A DNA stretch of 5,404 nt from Patescibacteria group bacterium (lineage in GTDB: Bacteria > Patescibacteriota > Patescibacteriia > UBA9934 > GWF2-40-263). Where the stretch lies: positions 1-5,404 of the forward strand of contig SCSL01000057.1 of NCBI GenBank assembly GCA_004298405.1, written 5' to 3'. The notes beneath the pieces were generated by a model, which searched no databases, was not told the origin of the DNA, and saw only the letters and a list, made by a program, of their open reading frames with translations. A program made the position numbers and the translations under genes. Within the stretch, counting starts at the first letter, position 1, and each line of letters opens with the position of its first letter. This document shows positions 1 to 4,135 of this stretch, in pieces.

Positions 1-64
1 TGTCCTTGAGTTGCCCAACCGTATCGTGAGCAACCATGGACAGGGGTCTGCCTATGTTTTTCAT
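1..64 (-). CDS. 5' end of an unidentified ORF running off the left edge
   Basis: Reading the minus strand from an ATG at 64 gives 21 codons without a stop before the window ends. The peptide begins MKNIGRPLSMVAHD and continues TVGQLKD. A second in-frame ATG lies at codon 10. The composition looks like real protein, and a start such as 'GRPLS...' followed by a helix resembles the N-terminus of some transposases or helix-turn-helix proteins, but 21 residues are too few to name a family. There is no good ribosome binding site. The start codon lies in the 3' arm of the hairpin at 62-81. It sits directly downstream of the broken rnhB remnant on the same strand, so a mobile-element gene that interrupted rnhB would fit; this is inference. 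A competing open frame from an ATG at 81 gives a less protein-like peptide. Confidence 0.35.
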   Translation of the reverse strand, partial: MKNIGRPLSMVAHDTVGQLKD

Positions 65-81
65 GAGAATAGTATCTCATG
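62..81 (-). repeat. Perfect 7-bp inverted repeat covering the start codon of the left-edge ORF
   Basis: CATGAGA (62-68) and TCTCATG (75-81) are exact inverted repeats around the 6-nt spacer ATAGTA. On the minus strand the 3' arm contains the ATG at 64-62, so in mRNA the start codon would be paired. It could be a translation-limiting hairpin, a repressor operator or part of a mobile-element end. There is no following T-tract in either direction, so it is not a typical terminator. Confidence 0.45.
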
Positions 82-93
82 GAATACAGTTTT

Positions 94-247
94 AGTATAG
101 ATTAGTGAGGGATGGTATAACTGCCGCAGCCACCACCGGACCCGCCAACGCCCCACATCCTGCCTCATCAACCCCAACAATTCTCTGGAATCCTTGCGCC
201 AACAACTCTCGCTCGATCTTAAATGTTGGAGGTGATTTGATTGACAT
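94..247 (-). pseudogene. rnhB: N-terminal remnant of ribonuclease HII
   Basis: From an ATG at 247 the minus strand encodes 51 residues ending in TAA (94-92 is the stop codon). Residues 11-22 (IERELLAQGFQR) and 24-44 (VGVDEAGCGALAG, then PVVAAAVI) match the start of RNase HII, which cleaves RNA-DNA hybrids and single ribonucleotides embedded in DNA. D27 and E28 are the first acidic active-site pair. RNase HII proteins are normally about 200 residues; here the reading frame stops soon after the first motif and the later catalytic aspartates are absent. I found no continuation in the other frames before the left edge, so the gene is truncated by insertion or deletion between about 113 and 64 rather than by a simple frameshift. 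The usual GRG substrate-binding motif reads G30-C31-G32, so its arginine is replaced. It is divergent from hppA, with starts 57 bp apart. Family identity is secure; that it is non-functional is inferred. Confidence 0.8.
228..243 (+). promoter_or_regulatory. Strong Shine-Dalgarno-like site preceding a TTG in frame with hppA
   Basis: GGAGGTGAT (228-236) is complementary to the 16S rRNA 3' end over nine bases, and a TTG at 241 lies eight bases after GGAGG, in frame with hppA. Starting there would add 21 residues (MTWKLIFSSISPYF and onward) to the pyrophosphatase. The same bases encode codons 4-8 of the rnhB remnant on the other strand, so the match may be chance. An ATG at 246 would give only a six-codon peptide (MEAYFF) ending at 266. 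Confidence 0.35.
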
Positions 248-269
248 GGAAGCTTATTTTTTCTAGTAT
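241..269 (+). promoter_or_regulatory. Putative sigma-70-type promoter for hppA
   Basis: TTGACA (241-246) is a consensus -35 box. TAGTAT (264-269), four of six matches to the -10 consensus, follows after a 17-bp spacer. Transcription would start near 276, leaving about 28 nt before the ATG at 304 with no Shine-Dalgarno sequence. A second -10-like TATAAT lies at 285-290 without a convincing -35. The -35 box overlaps the rnhB remnant start codon. Confidence 0.45.
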
Positions 270-303
270 ATCCCCGTATTTCTATATAATCCGTACGACT
301 CTT

Positions 304-2280
304 ATGTCTATTATACAGTACGCTATTGCCGCCGGAGTGCTCGCTATACTTTGGGGCGCTGTTCTTACTCAGTGGATCCTCAAACGTCCCGCCGGGGAAG
401 GAAAAATGAAAGGGATCGCGCTTGCCATTCAAGAGGGAGCGAATGCCTACATGGCTCGACAGTACAAGATGATCGCCGGAATTGGCGCGGTCATTTTCCT
501 CGTCTTGGGATTCACCTTAGGCTGGACGCTTGCCCTTGGATTCTTGATTGGTGCCGTGCTCTCGGGTGTCGCTGGATTCATTGGGATGTCCGTGTCGGTA
601 CGAGCCAATGTCCGCACAACCGAAGCGGCCAAGACTGGACTCGCCGCCGCGCTGGACGTCGCTGTAAAAGGCGGAACGGTCACTGGACTTCTCGTGGTCG
701 GTCTCGCACTTTTGGGCGTTGCTGGATTCTATGGCATGACAAATGATCTGAGTGCTCTTATCGGTCTTGGATTCGGAGGTTCACTTATTTCCGTCTTTGC
801 GCGACTTGGTGGAGGCATCTTCACCAAAGCCGCCGACGTTGGTGCGGATCTTGTTGGAAAAACAGAAGCGAACATTCCTGAAGATGATCCTCGTAACCCT
901 GCCGTGATTGCCGACAACGTTGGTGACAACGTTGGCGACTGTGCAGGAATGGCAGCGGATCTTTTTGAAACCTATGCCGTAACGCTTGTTGCCGCCATGG
1001 TTTTGGGAGGACTTATTTCAACAAACAATAATCTCATTCTCTATCCACTCGCTCTTGGCGCGATCGCGATCGTCGCTTCGATCTTGGGAACCTTCTTCAT
1101 CAAACTCGGGAAGAGTGGAAATATCATGGGGGCACTCTACAAAGGACTGGGTGCCGCGGGCGTCCTCGCCGCTGTCGGTTTCTGGTTTGTGACGGATGCC
1201 TTTGCCCTGAACAATGGAAAAGAACTCTTTTGGTGCGCTCTCTTGGGACTTGTCATCACAGGACTTCTCATCATGATCACGGAATACTACACCGCAACGG
1301 AATATAAGCCTGTCCAGAAACTCGCAGAGTCCTCACAGTCCGGACACGGGACAAACATCATCGCCGGTCTTGCCCTCTCCATGAAAGCAACGGCTCTTCC
1401 CGTGCTCACCATTGTGCTGGGAATCCTGATCGCCTACTCGCTCGCAGGTCTTTACGGAATTGCCATCGCGGCTGTGGCGATGTTGTCGCTCACAGGAATC
1501 ATTGTGGCGATCGACGCCTACGGACCTATTACGGATAACGCCGGTGGTATTGCCGAGATGGCCGAGCTTCCAGAATCCGTGCGAAACGTAACCGATCCTC
1601 TCGACGCTGTTGGAAATACCACCAAGGCCGTAACAAAGGCGTACGCGATCGGCTCTGCTGGACTCGCGACCCTCGTGCTTTTCGGAGACTATGTCCATAC
1701 GATTGAAGCAACGGGTGCGGAAATCGTTTTTAATCTCGTTGACCCACGTGTGATCGCTGGTCTCTTCTTGGGAGGGCTTATCACCTATCTCTTCGGCGCT
1801 ATGGCGATGGAAGCGGTTGGAAAAGCCGCCGGAGCTGTCGTCGAAGAAGTGCGCCGTCAGTTCCGTGAGATCCGCGGCATTATGGAAGGAACCGCAAAGC
1901 CTGAATACGGCAAGGCCGTCGATATCGTTACGGCGCGCGCCATCAAGTACATGATCACTCCATCGCTCCTGGCTGTTCTTGCTCCCATCGTGGTCGGATT
2001 CGCCTTGGGAGCAGAAGCTCTTGGAGGGCTTTTGATCGGATCCATCATCACAGGAATTTTCGTCGCGATCTCCATGACCACTGGGGGAGGCGCCTGGGAT
2101 AATGCCAAGAAATATATTGAGAAAGGGAACTATGGAGGAAAGGGAAGTGATACACACAAAGCAGCCGTCACCGGCGACACCGTTGGCGATCCCTACAAGG
2201 ACACCGCTGGTCCAGCACTGAACCCCATGATCAAAATCCTCAACATCGTAGCTCTGCTCATCGCGGCGCTGATTATCTAA
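304..2280 (+). CDS. hppA: K+-independent-type proton-translocating membrane pyrophosphatase
   Basis: This 658-residue integral membrane protein hydrolyses pyrophosphate and pumps protons across the cytoplasmic membrane, recovering energy from biosynthetic PPi. All family signatures are present: DVGADLVGK at 178-186, the DDPRNP and DNVGDNVGD Mg-PPi-binding acidic motifs at 194-212, GPITDNAGGIAEMA around D411, and the C-terminal GDTVGDPYKDT with D625, D629, K632 and D633. Hydrophobic segments run throughout, as expected for the roughly 16-helix fold, and the length is typical of bacterial members. GNTTKAVTKA carries K441 and T444 at the positions that distinguish K+-independent H+-PPases from K+-dependent ones, which have alanine there. 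I chose ATG 304 because homologous N-termini begin about here with the first membrane helix (IIQYAIAAGVLAILWG); the alternative TTG at 241 has the better ribosome binding site. It appears to be monocistronic, ending at its own terminator. The frame shows no sign of damage. Confidence 0.97.
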   Translation: MSIIQYAIAAGVLAILWGAVLTQWILKRPAGEGKMKGIALAIQEGANAYMARQYKMIAGIGAVIFLVLGFTLGWTLALGFLIGAVLSGVAGFIGMSVSVRANVRTTEAAKTGLAAALDVAVKGGTVTGLLVVGLALLGVAGFYGMTNDLSALIGLGFGGSLISVFARLGGGIFTKAADVGADLVGKTEANIPEDDPRNPAVIADNVGDNVGDCAGMAADLFETYAVTLVAAMVLGGLISTNNNLILYPLALGAIAIVASILGTFFIKLGKSGNIMGALYKGLGAAGVLAAVGFWFVTDAFALNNGKELFWCALLGLVITGLLIMITEYYTATEYKPVQKLAESSQSGHGTNIIAGLALSMKATALPVLTIVLGILIAYSLAGLYGIAIAAVAMLSLTGIIVAIDAYGPITDNAGGIAEMAELPESVRNVTDPLDAVGNTTKAVTKAYAIGSAGLATLVLFGDYVHTIEATGAEIVFNLVDPRVIAGLFLGGLITYLFGAMAMEAVGKAAGAVVEEVRRQFREIRGIMEGTAKPEYGKAVDIVTARAIKYMITPSLLAVLAPIVVGFALGAEALGGLLIGSIITGIFVAISMTTGGGAWDNAKKYIEKGNYGGKGSDTHKAAVTGDTVGDPYKDTAGPALNPMIKILNIVALLIAALII

Positions 2281-2282
2281 GG

Positions 2283-2320
2283 AAAAGCACCCTTGGCAGA
2301 TAAGCACGGGGTGCTTTTTT
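2283..2320 (+). terminator. Rho-independent terminator after hppA
   Basis: AAAAGCACCC (2283-2292) pairs exactly with GGGTGCTTTT (2309-2318) around a 16-nt loop, and the 3' arm runs into six Ts (2315-2320). It begins 2 nt after the hppA stop codon. Confidence 0.85.
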
Positions 2321-2325
2321 ATCTA

Positions 2326-2348
2326 AGAAAAAACCACCTTATGGTGGT
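2326..2348 (-). terminator. Rho-independent terminator for the minus-strand operon
   Basis: ACCACC (2333-2338) and GGTGGT (2343-2348) form a six-pair stem with a TTAT loop. On the minus strand the stem is followed by a run of Ts (the A-run at about 2327-2333 of the plus strand). It lies 17 bp beyond the stop of the 177-aa gene and faces the hppA terminator, so the two converging units are separated by back-to-back terminators. Confidence 0.75.
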
Positions 2349-2364
2349 GCGTGACTCCTTGTTT

Positions 2365-2898
2365 TTATACCTGTGGGCTGTGGCCCCGCGAAAGCACAGC
2401 CTTCATGCCCGCAACCTGCTGGCCCGTGAGACTGCGATACTGCTGGATGGCTCCGCGCCTCTGGTTCCAGGTTCCGGCTCTCAGCACGGCTTTGGCGATC
2501 TCCCAGTCGGTCTGGTCCAGCGCGTGGATGCGCCTCTCTGGCGCGGATGCTGGACACCCATTGCGCGTGGGCCAGGTCTCCGGCTGATCCGTGATCGACT
2601 GCGCCACCACTGCGGGCACCGGCTCTGGGTCGGTTTGCTCCCTATGGTTGAATCCGTTGCCGTTGCGACGAGCCTCACCGGAGAGTACTCCGGCAACCTG
2701 CGCCGGACTCAGCCCGAAGCGCACGCAGACCTGGTCACGCGGTCCTTTTGGAAAAAGCCACTCCTGCTCGGGGTAACGCGCGCGCGAAGCCAGGATGTAG
2801 GCTCTGATCTCGGGCGTCACTTCAACGCCCGGTCGGTCTGGAATCTCCAGCGAGACCCCGACCCGATCTGCAAGACGCTCGACCTGAGCCTTGAGCAT
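2365..2898 (-). CDS. Unrecognised 177-aa protein with two possible helix-turn-helix segments
   Basis: I do not recognise the family. The protein is soluble and helical. Residues 1-12 (MLKAQVERLADR) look like the end of an amphipathic helix. Residues 53-77 (RDQVCVRFGLSPAQVAGVLS and on) resemble a helix-turn-helix, and residues 131-170 contain a second candidate ending SLTGQQVAGMKAVLS. The two share a (P/G)-x-QVAG-VLS-like pattern, which suggests an internal duplication. Between them, about 80-127, is a Pro/Gln-rich linker. DNA binding is inferred from these patterns only. The ATG directly follows an in-frame TAG that ends a 21-codon ORF with a much stronger ribosome binding site; only a weak GGGGG lies eight bases before this ATG. 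It may therefore be translated by coupling, or it may be the body of a 199-codon gene interrupted by an amber codon. Last gene of the minus-strand operon. Confidence 0.7.
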   Translation of the reverse strand: MLKAQVERLADRVGVSLEIPDRPGVEVTPEIRAYILASRARYPEQEWLFPKGPRDQVCVRFGLSPAQVAGVLSGEARRNGNGFNHREQTDPEPVPAVVAQSITDQPETWPTRNGCPASAPERRIHALDQTDWEIAKAVLRAGTWNQRRGAIQQYRSLTGQQVAGMKAVLSRGHSPQV

Positions 2899-2964
2899 CT
2901 AATAGTCCCCCAGAAGATCGAGACCTCCCAGGAGCAGACGACGAAGCTGATCAATGACCAACAT
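2899..2964 (-). CDS. 21-codon leader ORF abutting, and in frame with, the 177-aa gene
   Basis: An ATG at 2964 is preceded by AGGAAGGAGGAAAGC, the strongest ribosome binding site of the operon. It encodes MLVIDQLRRLLLGGLDLLGDY and then TAG, with the ATG of the next gene immediately after. Upstream, the methyltransferase-like gene ends only 17 bp away. The peptide is a leucine-rich amphipathic helix. Because it is in the same frame as the downstream gene, three readings compete: a leader peptide that couples translation of the next gene; the true N-terminus of a 199-codon protein with a C-to-T nonsense mutation (CAG to TAG); or an amber codon that is read through. The continuous helical pattern across the TAG (LLGDY-x-MLKAQVERL) favours an originally single protein, but this is inference. 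Confidence 0.55.
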   Translation of the reverse strand: MLVIDQLRRLLLGGLDLLGDY

Positions 2965-2970
2965 GCTTTC

Positions 2971-2981
2971 CTCCTTCCTTC
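2971..2981 (-). promoter_or_regulatory. Very strong ribosome binding site for the 21-codon ORF
   Basis: Between the TGA of the 344-aa gene and the ATG at 2964 the minus strand reads GAAGGAAGGAGGAAAGC. It holds GGAGG at optimal spacing plus an additional upstream AAGGA. Its strength, against the weak GGGGG before 2898, indicates that ribosomes load at 2964. Confidence 0.75.
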
Positions 2982-4016
2982 TCAGCGGCTCTGGATGACG
3001 ACCTGTTCGCCGTCAGAATCAACATAGACGAGCGGAGCGCGAGAGGCAAGCACCCATATTTGCTCCAAGAGCGCCTGCGCGGTCTCTACCTGTCCCGGAG
3101 AGACCGGAACAATGCGGAAATACCATGTACGCATGGGTTGCCGGTTGAGCGACCAGTAGGCGAGCCTACGCAAGTCGTTCACCCACCAGCTCACGGAGCG
3201 AGACGCTAGAACATTACGTAGATCACGGTTGGCAAGGAAGATCATCCTGTCTGTACCGTTACCGTCTTGGAGTTGCGCTTGAACCGATCCGGTTAGATCG
3301 CCCAATGTCCATTCCAAGGCATCAATGAATCTCTGATCAAACACAGACACCCGGCTACCCTCGAGCGGATCGATCACTGAGAGCATCAGAACGATCCACC
3401 ACATGAGCCCCAGCTCGCGCTGAACGTGCGCGTGCGCGCCCTGCTCTGAGCGAGGAATGAGGTGCAGCAGGTGTTCGTAACGCCGGAGCATATGTCCGTA
3501 CTCGTGGGCGAACGTCGAGCTTGTCGGCAGTCCGGAGTAGAACTTGCAACCGTTGACGATCCCCTGCACCAACGCTCCCTTGTCACGGGCAGCATAGCTG
3601 GTTACACCTAGGTAAGAGCCACGGATTGAGGGGAAGATTCGAGCCAGAGCAAGGATTTCCTCGAGGAACGTATGTTGGTTGCCATCGAAGTCCAGATTGG
3701 CGAACCGGAGTCTTGGCAGGTTGTTCCATTCGCAATCATGAATCGCATCAAGAAGCGACCCGCGGATGAGACGGATCCCACCGCTGTTGGTAATGACACG
3801 CTCAATCACGGATGGATCGTGTTCGGCACCGATAAGCCGGCGTGCGGACATTCCTTTGTTCAGGTAGCCATTGATCTCGAGGTTTTCGCAACCGGGCAGG
3901 TAAAGTCCGAAGTCGTTAGGATGAGAAAGGTCGGGAGGAAGGAAGCGCATCCACTCCTCCCGAACCGTATTTTTGGCCGGGTAGTCGTAGGTGCGTTCAA
4001 CCACTTGAACCTCCAT
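2982..4016 (-). CDS. Methyltransferase-like (Rossmann-fold) protein of unknown function
   Basis: A 344-residue protein. Residues 36-115 have the order expected of a class I SAM-dependent methyltransferase-like fold: a strand and loop at YLPGCENLEI (39-48), LIGAEHD (61-67) with acidic E65/D67 where the SAM ribose is usually held, IRGSLLDAI (84-92) with D90 in the adenine-contacting region, and FANLDFDGN (105-113) at the catalytic-strand position. The classical glycine-rich motif I is replaced by LPG, and no substrate-defining motif such as DPPY is present, so activity and target are unknown. Residues 168-176 (TFAHEYGHM) match the HExxH zinc-peptidase signature, possibly by chance. A hydrophobic stretch MWWIVLMLSVI lies at 205-215. 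An in-frame TAA 18 bp upstream (codons GGT TTT CTG TCA CCA CAG lie between) limits the start to ATG 4016, which lacks a Shine-Dalgarno sequence. First gene of the minus-strand operon; the next ORF begins 17 bp after its stop. Confidence 0.75.
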   Translation of the reverse strand: MEVQVVERTYDYPAKNTVREEWMRFLPPDLSHPNDFGLYLPGCENLEINGYLNKGMSARRLIGAEHDPSVIERVITNSGGIRLIRGSLLDAIHDCEWNNLPRLRFANLDFDGNQHTFLEEILALARIFPSIRGSYLGVTSYAARDKGALVQGIVNGCKFYSGLPTSSTFAHEYGHMLRRYEHLLHLIPRSEQGAHAHVQRELGLMWWIVLMLSVIDPLEGSRVSVFDQRFIDALEWTLGDLTGSVQAQLQDGNGTDRMIFLANRDLRNVLASRSVSWWVNDLRRLAYWSLNRQPMRTWYFRIVPVSPGQVETAQALLEQIWVLASRAPLVYVDSDGEQVVIQSR

Positions 4017-4031
4017 CTGTGGTGACAGAAA

Positions 4032-4060
4032 ACCTTAGTCATTTTCTCAAAAAAGGTCAA
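4032..4060 (-). promoter_or_regulatory. Putative promoter of the minus-strand operon
   Basis: On the minus strand TTGACC (4060-4055) is a near-consensus -35 box, followed after 17 bp by the weak -10 TAAGGT (4037-4032). Transcription would start near 4025, only about nine bases before the ATG at 4016. This fits the absence of a Shine-Dalgarno sequence there and suggests nearly leaderless translation. Confidence 0.35.
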
Positions 4061-4069
4061 GAATGGTGG

Positions 4070-4099
4070 TTGACAGAATGAAGAAATAGGGAGTACGTT
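4070..4099 (+). promoter_or_regulatory. Putative promoter of the right-hand plus-strand gene
   Basis: TTGACA (4070-4075) is a consensus -35 box. The best-spaced -10 is the poor TACGTT (4094-4099) after 18 bp; CATACT (4100-4105) fits better but is too far away. The weak -10 would suit an activated or repressed promoter. This -35 lies back to back with that of the divergent operon, nine bp apart. Confidence 0.4.
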
Positions 4100-4107
4100 C
4101 ATACTCC
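4090..4107. promoter_or_regulatory. Palindromic operator-like site overlapping the plus-strand -10 region
   Basis: GGAGTA (4090-4095) and TACTCC (4102-4107) are exact inverted repeats around CGTTCA. The site covers the presumed -10 and transcription start of the right-hand gene, a usual position for a repressor operator. The regulator is unknown; the HTH-like proteins encoded on either side are candidates. Confidence 0.5.
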
Positions 4108-4124
4108 GCCTACCATCCACACAC

Positions 4125-4130
4125 AAGGAG
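4125..4130 (+). promoter_or_regulatory. Ribosome binding site fixing the start at 4136
   Basis: AAGGAG lies five bases before the ATG at 4136 and decides the start of the long right-hand gene. Confidence 0.8.
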
Positions 4131-4135
4131 ACGGA

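Noticed and set aside
246..266. Six-codon ORF (MEAYFF) upstream of hppA as a regulatory leader peptide
   Set aside because: Spacing from GGAGG is too long, the ORF lies over the proposed promoter, and there is no attenuator-like structure before hppA.
61..432. Minus-strand ORF of 123 codons overlapping the hppA start and the rnhB remnant
   Set aside because: The RNase HII match lies in a different minus-strand frame. This frame has no start signals and no recognisable protein, and it overlaps the conserved N-terminus of hppA.
1333..2307. Antisense ORF of 324 codons within hppA
   Set aside because: It is a shadow of the well-conserved hppA frame, with a His/Asp/Ser-rich composition typical of reverse readings and no start signals.
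2982..2984. TGA recoding, as in some candidate-phylum bacteria
   Set aside because: Reading through the TGA gives a frame that ignores the strong ribosome binding site and the start at 2964. The long genes end at single, well-placed stops, so the standard code explains the window.
2293..3027. Plus-strand ORF of 244 codons across the terminators and the 177-aa gene
   Set aside because: It starts inside the hppA terminator, has no ribosome binding site and a low-complexity, Arg/Leu/Ser-rich composition. The minus-strand frame has better start signals, a terminator and HTH-like patterns.
3672..4025. Plus-strand ORF antisense to the start of the methyltransferase-like gene
   Set aside because: No ribosome binding site and no promoter; it is contained in the opposite coding frame except for a few bases.
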